Origin: a virus
Virus record (IMG/VR): IMGVR_UViG_3300021957_000057
Span: 1 to 50,235 of that record
Length of the DNA stretch: 50,235 nt
Strand: one strand, 5' to 3'
Part shown: piece by piece, positions 18,601 through 25,152 of the stretch
How the letters are laid out: each line of letters begins with the position of its first letter
How positions within the stretch are numbered: position 1 is the first letter of the stretch
Notes under the pieces: model-generated
What the model saw: the letters and a program-made list of their open reading frames with translations, nothing else
Told to the model about the DNA's origin: nothing
Databases searched by the model: none
Position numbers and translations under genes: made by a program

Positions 18601-20650
18601 TACGCAAATTTTAAGTGATGGCATTGGCGTATGGGTTACTAACTTAGGCAGATCAGAACTTGTTAGTGTGTTTTCATACTACGGACACATTGGTTACTTA
18701 GCAGAGAACGGTGGTAAGATTCGTGCTACAAATGGTAACTCATCATATGGTGACTACGGTACTGTTGCTGAGGGTATTGACTCAACTGAAACTGCTATAA
18801 CAGCAACAGTAGATAATTATTCAACTGAAGCAAAAATTACTAATGTACTAACAGACGGAAATAATATTCTTACTTTTGAATATCTAAATGCCGGTGTAGG
18901 TTATACAGCTGCTACTGATGCATTGCTTACTATAGAAAATCAAAGCGGTACAGACAGCTCTAGAGCAGAAGGTACATACGTTGGAGTTACTGGTGCAACA
19001 AGCGCAAGCGGTACAGGACAAGAATTTGATATTATAGTAGATTCTAATGGATTTACTAGTGTAGTTATTAACAAAGGCGGCAGTGGATTTGTTGTTGGAG
19101 AAACGGTTACAATTGCAGATTCATTACTTGGCAGCGGCGGCGCAGCGAATTTAACTTTTGACGTTGCTACAATCGGTGATGCTACAGAATTTACAGTCAC
19201 AGGCGAAGGCTTTGGCGCAGATATAGCATCAGTTAATGTTAATGACGGCGGAGTATTTGAAGTTAGACTAACTGACCCATCATCAAACTTAGGTGGCGAC
19301 GGATTTGTAGACGCAACTAATACTGGTCAAACTGGTAGTGCAACGCAGATTACATTGAGTAACACTGACATATCTTTGAGTGCTGCTTATGTAGGAATGG
19401 CAATATTTATTAAAGCTGGAACTGGCGCAGGACAATACGGATACATTGACACTTACAATAGTGGTACAAAAATTGCTACTATTAAGAAATGCAGTGACGA
19501 TTCTGCAGGTTGGGATCACGTAACAGGCGCAGCAATTGAAACACTTCTAAATGATACTACAGAATATTTAATTGAACCAAGAATAACATTTAGCGGCGGC
19601 GGCGTAACAGCATATGCTGATATTGCTAAGGCTCGTGCAAGAGTAAGCGATGAAAAAATTGTAGAAATACGTATTTGGGATTCAGGTAACGGGTATACAA
19701 GTGCTCCTACTATGACAGTAACTGATCCTAACAATACTGTTGAAGTTCCGCACTTAGTGAGAATCGGCGACGGAGTATTAGGACAGCCAACATGGACAAA
19801 TAGAGGTACAAACTTTACAACAGCACAATCTGAAGTTACTGGTGATGGATATGCAGACTTATACCAACCCGGTAACGTTATAGCAGCCGAAGGCTTAACT
19901 GCTGTTCCACAAGCTGGTTCAAATGTTGAAATAGCCGGAATAGCAGGAACATTCTTTAAACTTGTTGCTGTTAGAGATTTATCAGGAACTGGACCGTATA
20001 GAGCTACACTTCAATTATCGCCAGAAATTAGTATTACTGATGCTCCAGAGCACGGCGAAGGCTTAGAAATGCGTATACGCTATAGTCAAGTAAGATTAAC
20101 TGGACACGATTTCCTAGATATTGGCACTGGTAACTTTGCAAATACTAACTATCCAGGTGTTCCTTTAATAGATCCAGATCCGCTTAAAGAAACAAACGAC
20201 TTCAATGGCGGACGAGTATTTTACACAAGTACTGACCAAGATGGTAACTTTAGAGTTGGTGAATTATTTAGTGTTGAACAGGCAACAGGTGTTGCTACTC
20301 TTGACGCTGACGCATTTAATATCAGCGGACTACAAGAACTACAACTTGGCGCACTTAGTTTAGGCGGCACAAATGCTACAATTACTGAGTTTAGTACAGA
20401 CGGTACATTTACTGCTAACAGTGATAATATTGTTCCAACACAAAAAGCGATTAAAACATATATACAATCACAAATTGGTGGCGGTGCAGGTGAACTAAAT
20501 GTAAACCAACTTACTGCTGGTAATATAAGAATTAGTGGTGATACTATTACTAATACAGCCGAAACAGCGATAAATATAACTACTAATGTAAACTTTACCG
20601 GCGGAGTAACCGGCGATCCAGTTGCATTGAATTATTTTTTACTATCATAA
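15647..20650 (+). CDS. Giant fibre protein, paralogue with eight carbohydrate-binding-like repeats
   Basis: 1667 residues, with the same plan as the gene before it: eight W...Y..nDiVkyGg..Y repeats (residues 8-440), a beta-helix from about 487 (VYVDINGTDGAAPSFGTTID), then GSGFVVGETVTI-type loops and the DQDGNFRVGELF element near residue 1530. It is 400 residues longer because of two helical insertions, about residues 525-640 and 810-890. The second includes CARDVDRYIDAVKYDLLYTG, a module also found in the 2144-aa protein at 29950. I infer a long, probably trimeric receptor-binding fibre. Two paralogues side by side suggest duplication and later divergence of specificity. Confidence 0.75.
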   Translation: MAEFKLGRIRFIWKGAWTGTTVYYKDDIVKHGGSTFVCTTGYTSSSNFDTDFATYWDKLADGQEWKGDWTNATVYKINDIVKYGGYLYVANTAHTANTLLENDQSKWDLYAEGFDWKNTWATGTHYKVNDIAKYNGITYLCITAHTSAATDALGLEADQGNWQKFTDGLQWQSDWAINTRYRVNDVVKYGGQLYVVNTGHTSAATITLGLEADQAKFDYMHKGIEYKGTFASSTRYKANDVVKSGGGLWICVTPYTSQDRISQDEANWAQFVEGLEFEDSWNPTKNYDVGDIVTYGGYTYVAKTNHVEKRPTAEAADWDLFNTGFRFVGEWGDDSSLEDYLVGDVIRHSGFTYVCTTDHQNQEPPNATYWEKLNEGFKWKGDWTDATSYDLGDVVEYNSSSYVAVAKHTSDETVAQNRPDQDTNGSEWNLMAGGPENNVMTTDGDMVYYSGSGPARLPVGQVGQILRVNSLATAPEWGFYGAIDNVVYVDINGTDGAAPSFGTTIDRPFKTIKHAAYNIENGYLRPNARKLIQLNAAFIADETVEWVDAQVTANAGSPFTNAFTYDKAAWRVYVGRLVSALLYDLGHSGNEESRKLTLAIYNAADVTGKTAEFVATIEYAETVIDAIISNVAPAAIFGSLTRHTDVTLIEESGAQTFIGNLIDILTDAVTAGDTTGVPAESQPQNTILVKTGQFTEVGPIVVPKNTAIVGDELRSTKISPAGSLVANADVAYSLDGISRLQAVMSLAVTNPAGITKSTGNALDPIATHVVGSGAAGTAAAGIVQDIYDHIDFEINATGTKPTLAGSNAPLTSTDYTYAIESIEANREFLKAEVLAYIAVTYPLYVYDTAACARDVDRYIDAVKYDLLYTGNYKAIRAATAYVNSVSGSTLKDLFYVRNGTGLRNCTLTGLTGSLGAANAYGTKRPTAGAFVSLDPGFGTADEHAWITNKSPYVQNVTTFGTGCIGMKVDGDLHAGGNDSIVANDFTQILSDGIGVWVTNLGRSELVSVFSYYGHIGYLAENGGKIRATNGNSSYGDYGTVAEGIDSTETAITATVDNYSTEAKITNVLTDGNNILTFEYLNAGVGYTAATDALLTIENQSGTDSSRAEGTYVGVTGATSASGTGQEFDIIVDSNGFTSVVINKGGSGFVVGETVTIADSLLGSGGAANLTFDVATIGDATEFTVTGEGFGADIASVNVNDGGVFEVRLTDPSSNLGGDGFVDATNTGQTGSATQITLSNTDISLSAAYVGMAIFIKAGTGAGQYGYIDTYNSGTKIATIKKCSDDSAGWDHVTGAAIETLLNDTTEYLIEPRITFSGGGVTAYADIAKARARVSDEKIVEIRIWDSGNGYTSAPTMTVTDPNNTVEVPHLVRIGDGVLGQPTWTNRGTNFTTAQSEVTGDGYADLYQPGNVIAAEGLTAVPQAGSNVEIAGIAGTFFKLVAVRDLSGTGPYRATLQLSPEISITDAPEHGEGLEMRIRYSQVRLTGHDFLDIGTGNFANTNYPGVPLIDPDPLKETNDFNGGRVFYTSTDQDGNFRVGELFSVEQATGVATLDADAFNISGLQELQLGALSLGGTNATITEFSTDGTFTANSDNIVPTQKAIKTYIQSQIGGGAGELNVNQLTAGNIRISGDTITNTAETAINITTNVNFTGGVTGDPVALNYFLLS
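20207..20269 (+). repeat. 63-bp perfect direct repeat, copy 2
   Basis: Identical to 15171-15233 at every base; see that entry. The two copies lie about 5 kb apart in the same orientation and could support recombination between the two fibre genes. Confidence 0.9.
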
Positions 20651-20665
20651 TGGAGAAAACATAAA

Positions 20666-20983
20666 ATGGCCACAGGAAGATTAGCAGCAGTTGATGTAGC
20701 TGCAACAACAAATACAACCACGTATACTTGCCCAGCAAGCACATATGCTGTTGTATCAATAAATATATGTAACAGGGGTGCAGCATCCGCTGCAGTAAGG
20801 ATTGCAATTGCAGACGCTGATTCGCCCACAGCAGGTGAATATATAGAATACGATGTTGATGTATTTTCAAAAAATGTTCTTGAAAGAACAGGAATAGTTC
20901 TTGCAGCTACACAACGTATTGTTGTATATTCAAGTGCAGCGAATATTAGTGCAGTAGTTGTCGGAATTGAAACAGCGGCATAA
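20666..20983 (+). CDS. Small beta-sandwich virion protein
   Basis: 105 residues, alanine- and valine-rich, with the strand pattern TYAVVSINICNRGAASAAVR, FSKNVLERTGIVLAATQRIV, SAVVVGIE. It belongs with the small proteins at 10716 and 3218. No cleavable signal or membrane segment is expected despite the hydrophobic strands. It starts behind TGGAGAAAACATAAA. Its stop codon is part of the late promoter box of the next gene. Function not known; likely a fibre accessory. Confidence 0.55.
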   Translation: MATGRLAAVDVAATTNTTTYTCPASTYAVVSINICNRGAASAAVRIAIADADSPTAGEYIEYDVDVFSKNVLERTGIVLAATQRIVVYSSAANISAVVVGIETAA

Positions 20984-20986
20984 ATA
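20978..20986 (+). promoter_or_regulatory. T4-type late promoter
   Basis: GCATAAATA overlaps the stop codon of the 105-aa gene, 22 bases before the next ATG. The same nine-base form recurs at 28587, 42433 and 47632, which supports it as a real element. Confidence 0.65.
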
Positions 20987-21007
20987 CAATAGAAGAGGTA
21001 TTATAAA

Positions 21008-21292
21008 ATGGGAAGATATGTAACTCCACAAATTACAACAAGCAATTTAACAGCAAGTTATGCTGATTCAAATTCAACGTTTGACGGCGATTATTTAACA
21101 GCATACACTGCAAATGACGTTGTGTACTCAAGTATAACCTACGAAGATGTAGTCGGTGGCGCAGCAGCTTTCGGCGGTGTATTTAAAAGAATTACTGGTT
21201 GGACAGAAACTAACAGCGTAAATAATAGTACACAATCTATAGCAGTAAATTACGATGCTTCTAACAGAGTATCTAGTTTGACGATAACATAA
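21008..21292 (+). CDS. Short conserved virion protein
   Basis: 94 residues, MGRYVTPQITTSNLTASYAD at the start, acidic and probably beta-rich. I recognise no family with certainty. It starts after AGAGGTATTATAAA and lies 13 bases before the first cysteine-rich gene. The shared late promoter and tight spacing suggest it is made together with the two cysteine-rich proteins and may assemble with them. Confidence 0.5.
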   Translation: MGRYVTPQITTSNLTASYADSNSTFDGDYLTAYTANDVVYSSITYEDVVGGAAAFGGVFKRITGWTETNSVNNSTQSIAVNYDASNRVSSLTIT

Positions 21293-21305
21293 TTAGGAGC
21301 ATAGC

Positions 21306-22295
21306 ATGTCAGATCCAGCAGTATATAACGCAATATTAGAAGAAAATAAACTCTTGCAAGAATCTATTCAAACAGCAGGACTTGAAGTTGCGTTAGCAGC
21401 GTTAAGTAGTTGTCCTACAGATACTTCTAACTGGAGCTTGTTACCATTACTAGAGGACCCGGTAGGTTGTTTATGTGTTTATGATTCGGGCACCGGTCAT
21501 TTAAGATGCGGACAATGTTGCAATTGGACTGTTCCAGCAGGAGCATCAAAAGCACAATTCCAATTATGGGGAGCAGGCGGCGGAACAGCAAATGGCATGT
21601 GTTGCGCAGGCAATTCGTTTGGTAGTACAGGAGCATTTGCTACCGTGATTATTGATGTAAATCCAGGAGACTCGTATACACTGTGTGCAGGTTGTGCATA
21701 TTGTTGCTACGCATATTGCTCTGCGGCAAACTATACCACTGGCGACACAACCTATGTAAACGGCAACAACTTATCAGGTTTGTGTGCAATGGGCGGACGT
21801 TCAAGAATTAGTTGTACTATGAAAGATTATCACGGAAGTATTAGCCAATGTAGATGGAGAGGCGATAATTCTAGTGATAGCTCAGGACCTTGTCTTTGTG
21901 AAAGTGCAAGTTGGTACTGTTTTGATAATAGCTGTGCAACTTGTGGCACTATTCCGTTTGTTCCATCATCTACCCAAACATTTAAAGGCTCAGCAACTGG
22001 AGGAAATGTATACGGATTGCCTAGTATAGCAGGCGGCGGCTGTTTAGACCGTAACAATTACGGCTATCATACTCATCCTCCACTTATTGGCCCTTGTCAC
22101 ACACCACAGTCGAGTAGTTGCTGCTGCCAGACTTTTAGTAGTGGTAGTTGCTGCGGCGGTTGTAGATGCCGAACATGTTTTGGAAGAATGTGCTATCCAG
22201 GCGCAGGCGGCGCCGGAACACATATGATGGGCGGATCAATGTATTGGTATGGTGACGCAGGTAGAGGCGGCATGGTAAGAGTAACTTGGAAGTAA
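21306..22295 (+). CDS. Cysteine- and glycine-rich adhesin candidate
   Basis: 329 residues with 32 cysteines (nearly 10%), many as CC or CxC pairs (SCCCQ, SCCGGCRCRTCFGRMC). A short N-terminal helix (residues 3-32) precedes WTVPAGASKAQFQLWGAGGG, the start of a glycine-rich sandwich domain of the type found at phage tail tips. The C-terminus returns to GAGGAG and GDAGRGGMVRVTW. There is no signal peptide, so the protein folds in the cytoplasm. The cysteines may bind metal, or form disulfides after lysis. I infer a distal adhesin. It is not an ordinary T4 gp37 or gp38, and its family is unclear to me. Confidence 0.6.
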   Translation: MSDPAVYNAILEENKLLQESIQTAGLEVALAALSSCPTDTSNWSLLPLLEDPVGCLCVYDSGTGHLRCGQCCNWTVPAGASKAQFQLWGAGGGTANGMCCAGNSFGSTGAFATVIIDVNPGDSYTLCAGCAYCCYAYCSAANYTTGDTTYVNGNNLSGLCAMGGRSRISCTMKDYHGSISQCRWRGDNSSDSSGPCLCESASWYCFDNSCATCGTIPFVPSSTQTFKGSATGGNVYGLPSIAGGGCLDRNNYGYHTHPPLIGPCHTPQSSSCCCQTFSSGSCCGGCRCRTCFGRMCYPGAGGAGTHMMGGSMYWYGDAGRGGMVRVTWK

Positions 22296-22301
22296 CTTGG
22301 A
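22280..22301 (+). repeat. 11-bp tandem duplication at a stop codon
   Basis: AGTAACTTGGA occurs twice in a row (22280-22290 and 22291-22301) and spans the end of the first cysteine-rich gene. The second copy supplies the stop codon, so the duplication may have set the present C-terminus. Confidence 0.7.
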
Positions 22302-22320
22302 ATTAAAAGGATAACAAATT

Positions 22321-22962
22321 ATGGGTAAAACATTTACAGTAAACGTTCCAGATCAATTATGGCTTAATAGTTGGACCGAAAATAAAACAGAGTCATACAC
22401 ATACGAAGGTCCTGACACTTGGAATGTAGTAGTTTGTGGCGAATCACTACTTGCATCAGAATGGTCAGAGGAGGCTTTGGAAGCTGCACCCAATACTAAA
22501 GATATTGTAGTTACAGTTGACGCAACAGATGATTCAAATCTTCCGGTAGCATATTTTATACACACTCAAGGTATTGAGCACGAATATACTGAAGAAGACG
22601 AAACAAATCATGATGATTCGGTATATAAAAAAATTACTAATCCTTTAATACATGACTATTTTGATATAGGCTACGATAGTGAAACAGGATTACATTTAAC
22701 ACCAATATATAAAAATACAAAGACTATTGCTGAAGAAAAGGCAGAACAAAGACTTGCGTATGTAAAAAAATACAATGATGTTTACGATTTTGACGCAGAT
22801 GCACAAGCAATTATTGATACGTTTTTAACATCAATGACTACATATATGTCAACGATGGCAAGCGTTTATCCATGGAAATATACAACAATAGACGAGAATG
22901 AAATTCCAAAAATTCCTGCATCTATCGTAACTATTTTTAATACATTACCAGAAGTCGAATAA
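22321..22962 (+). CDS. Uncharacterised virion protein between the cysteine-rich genes
   Basis: 213 residues, acidic, with a beta-rich first half (TFTVNVPDQLWLNSWTENKT, DIVVTVDATDD) and a helical second half (TIAEEKAEQRLAYVKKYNDV). I do not recognise the family. Its second half, with a helix then a short C-terminal segment, resembles small tail-fibre-associated proteins. It lies between two cysteine-rich genes, 10 to 25 bases from each, so it is probably part of the same adhesin assembly. Function not known. Confidence 0.5.
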   Translation: MGKTFTVNVPDQLWLNSWTENKTESYTYEGPDTWNVVVCGESLLASEWSEEALEAAPNTKDIVVTVDATDDSNLPVAYFIHTQGIEHEYTEEDETNHDDSVYKKITNPLIHDYFDIGYDSETGLHLTPIYKNTKTIAEEKAEQRLAYVKKYNDVYDFDADAQAIIDTFLTSMTTYMSTMASVYPWKYTTIDENEIPKIPASIVTIFNTLPEVE

Positions 22963-22972
22963 GGAGTTTACA

Positions 22973-23671
22973 ATGAGTGACGTTATATTATATGCGGCAT
23001 TAAAAGAAAATCAAAGATTAAATACAGAGTTATTAACTCTTAAAACCGGCGGCGGCGGCGCAGCCGGCGCTGCTTCTACTACCCCTGATATATTATACAA
23101 CTGTAACGGTTGTTGGAACGGCTCTGCGGAGATTCCAGAGGCAAATCGAGGTGTATATACTAGATACGAAATAGTAGGAAGTACTAACTATTGGATACAC
23201 TATTGTTCGTCATTAAACTTTGGATTTGCAGGAGCTTGCAGCGGAAGTTGTCAGGATAACTTTGCTCAATACTGTTGTACTCACTGCTCTTGCGGCTGGA
23301 TTGGTGATGTCAAATGTAATAACGGTACAGAACGTTATGATTGTGCTGGAACAATTCCTTGGATTTTTGGATGTAGTAGCGGCTGTATGACAGCTTGTAG
23401 ACAAGGTGGCATGATGTGGAATATTGGCTTAGCGGCAAATAACGCTTGTTGCGGAGACGACCGAGGATTCCATTATTGTTCTGCAACCAGTAACAACGGC
23501 TCCACAGTGATGTGCTGTTCTGGTGTAAGAAACTCAGGTTATGGATATTCATGCTGCGGCGGCGAGCCAAGTTGCTTAAAATCTATATGTTTAACAACAC
23601 AGGGCTCTGGTAATCCATTTGGATGTCAAGCTAACGTAACTATAATGGGTTACGGCAAGATAACGCCATAA
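22973..23671 (+). CDS. Second cysteine-rich adhesin candidate
   Basis: 232 residues with 24 cysteines (about 10%). The N-terminus MSDVILYAALKENQRLNTEL parallels MSDPAVYNAILEENKLLQES of the gene at 21306, so both probably share an attachment helix. A GGGGAAGAA linker, encoded by a GC-rich run near 23046-23074, leads to the cysteine domain (YCCTHCSCGWIGDVKCN, MCCSG, SCCGGEPSC). The two cysteine domains align poorly by eye. Tail-tip adhesin is an inference from context and the shared N-terminus. The odd composition in an AT-rich phage suggests selection for stability or metal binding. Confidence 0.58.
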   Translation: MSDVILYAALKENQRLNTELLTLKTGGGGAAGAASTTPDILYNCNGCWNGSAEIPEANRGVYTRYEIVGSTNYWIHYCSSLNFGFAGACSGSCQDNFAQYCCTHCSCGWIGDVKCNNGTERYDCAGTIPWIFGCSSGCMTACRQGGMMWNIGLAANNACCGDDRGFHYCSATSNNGSTVMCCSGVRNSGYGYSCCGGEPSCLKSICLTTQGSGNPFGCQANVTIMGYGKITP

Positions 23672-23694
23672 TATAACGTATATAGGAATTAATA

Positions 23695-24069
23695 ATGACA
23701 AAATCAGAATTTTACAAAAAATGGTATAGTACTAGACTTGAAAATCAATCACTACAAGAGAACGGATATCCTAATGTTTCGTTTAAAGGCGACTTAATAT
23801 CTACTGAAGAACAATGGCAAGAGTTTTTAGAAGCTGAAATTGAACTAGATGAATTTAAAAAACTCAGTGCCGAAGCTGCCGAAATGTTAGGTGAAGAATA
23901 TGTACAACCATATACACAAGCAAGAATTTATCCAGATTTAACTGAACAACTAGACGGCGTATATAAAAGCCTAAAAGCAATTAAAGATTCTGGCGTTGAC
24001 CTTGGAACCGAAGGCAATGCATATATAGATTCTATTACCGCAGTAAAAGAAGCAAATCCTAAAAACTAA
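23695..24069 (+). CDS. Tail-fibre assembly-like small protein
   Basis: 124 residues, largely helical and acidic. It ends with ARIYPDLTEQLDGVYKSLKA and AYIDSITAVKEANPKN. The 'YP...eQLD..y....' motif near the C-terminus is common in small phage proteins next to tail fibre genes, often annotated as fibre assembly or chaperone proteins. It is the last gene of the adhesin block and is followed by a strong hairpin. A chaperone or attachment role for the cysteine-rich proteins is plausible. I see no evidence for an enzyme. Confidence 0.5.
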   Translation: MTKSEFYKKWYSTRLENQSLQENGYPNVSFKGDLISTEEQWQEFLEAEIELDEFKKLSAEAAEMLGEEYVQPYTQARIYPDLTEQLDGVYKSLKAIKDSGVDLGTEGNAYIDSITAVKEANPKN

Positions 24070-24102
24070 AGTTATAACAGTTAAAAAACTTTAACCACTT
24101 TC

Positions 24103-24155
24103 ATCCTCTATGCTAGTTTGTACTAATAAGTAATAGCAAGCATAGAGGATTTTTT
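24103..24155 (+). terminator. Hairpin: terminator that also holds the next ribosome binding site
   Basis: ATCCTCTATGCT at 24103-24114 pairs perfectly over 12 bases with AGCATAGAGGAT at 24139-24150 and is followed by a run of T. It ends the adhesin transcript. The 3' arm contains AGAGGA (24144-24149), which is also the Shine-Dalgarno of the glycosyltransferase starting at 24157. Read-through RNA would therefore have a masked ribosome binding site. Confidence 0.8.
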
Positions 24156-24156
24156 A

Positions 24157-25152
24157 ATGAAAAAAGCATTTTTTATCAACGGCGGCGCTGGTAGAGTTCT
24201 TTGTAGTATACCTGCATTAGAATATTATAAAGAACATACTGACCCTGATGTTGTTATCGTTGTAGAAGCATGGCAAGAACTTTTTCTTTCTACAAGTTTA
24301 AGAAAAAACGTATACACCGGCAATGGAGGTGATTTATTTAATCTATTAAAAGATAGAGAAATAGTAAGCCCTGAGCCTTATAGACTAAATGCATATTATA
24401 ATCAGCGTGTTAATTTAATACAAGCATTTGATATGTTGATTAACGGTGTTGATGATACTGTTGAGGGCAAGCCTATAAATTTAGATTTAGGAAAAGCTGA
24501 TCAAATATATGGGTATAATTTAGTTAATCAAGTTAAGCAACAAATGAAAAAAGAAAAAATGATTGTGTTCCAGCCATTTGGAAGTGGTGCTAAAATGGAA
24601 GGTAACTTCATTTACGACACAAGTGGTAGAAGTTTTGAATTAAAAGATATTTTTAGAACTGTTGAAGAATTATCAAAAGACTATGCTATAATACTAATGA
24701 CTCAAATTCACATACCTTCAGATCAGCCCATGGGTGCAGCAATACCAGATAATGCATCTTTATCACAATGGATGGGTATTGTAAATGCAGCAGACTATTT
24801 CCTCGGCTGTGATAGTATGGGTCAACATTATGCACATGCATTAGGTAAGCCGGCTACTGTAGTAATAGGCTCTACATTTCCAGAGAATATAAGTTATCCT
24901 GGAAATAAAGACTTTACTATTATAGACAATGCTAAACAAACACGCACTTATCAGCCATTTAGAATTACAGGAGATCCTGTATCAGAAAGAGACAACGAAG
25001 ATAATATGATTTTAACAGATGAAAATTTTGAAATAATGATTAAAAGTGTAAAAAATAAATTAGGAACAGGAACCAAAAATTCAATATTTGGATCTAATTT
25101 GTCAAAAGATGAAAACCAACCTTTTAAAAATAAGACAGGAGGTAAAGCATAA
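24157..25152 (+). CDS. GT9-like glycosyltransferase (heptosyltransferase-type)
   Basis: 331 residues. The N-terminus MKKAFFINGGAGRVLCSIPA resembles the G-x-G-D loop region of ADP-heptose:LPS heptosyltransferases. The C-terminal Rossmann half has AADYFLGCDSMGQHYAHALG followed by KPATVVIGST, the family's nucleotide-sugar binding signature (usual form GxDSGpxHlAaAlg). It probably transfers a sugar from a nucleotide donor to a surface or virion glycan in the cytoplasm. The phage also encodes ADP-heptose enzymes at 36.4-39.4 kb, so a heptose donor is attractive but unproven. The tail after residue 290 is low-complexity. Its stop overlaps the next start (TAATG). Confidence 0.75.
   Translation: MKKAFFINGGAGRVLCSIPALEYYKEHTDPDVVIVVEAWQELFLSTSLRKNVYTGNGGDLFNLLKDREIVSPEPYRLNAYYNQRVNLIQAFDMLINGVDDTVEGKPINLDLGKADQIYGYNLVNQVKQQMKKEKMIVFQPFGSGAKMEGNFIYDTSGRSFELKDIFRTVEELSKDYAIILMTQIHIPSDQPMGAAIPDNASLSQWMGIVNAADYFLGCDSMGQHYAHALGKPATVVIGSTFPENISYPGNKDFTIIDNAKQTRTYQPFRITGDPVSERDNEDNMILTDENFEIMIKSVKNKLGTGTKNSIFGSNLSKDENQPFKNKTGGKA

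Noticed and set aside
15171-20269. Direct repeats as a CRISPR array or insertion sequence ends
   Set aside because: Only two copies, 5 kb apart, in frame in paralogous genes; no spacers, no transposase.
23046-23074. GC-rich GGCGGC run as a special DNA signal
   Set aside because: GGCGGN is the common coding of Gly-Gly throughout the fibre genes, and here it encodes a glycine linker.
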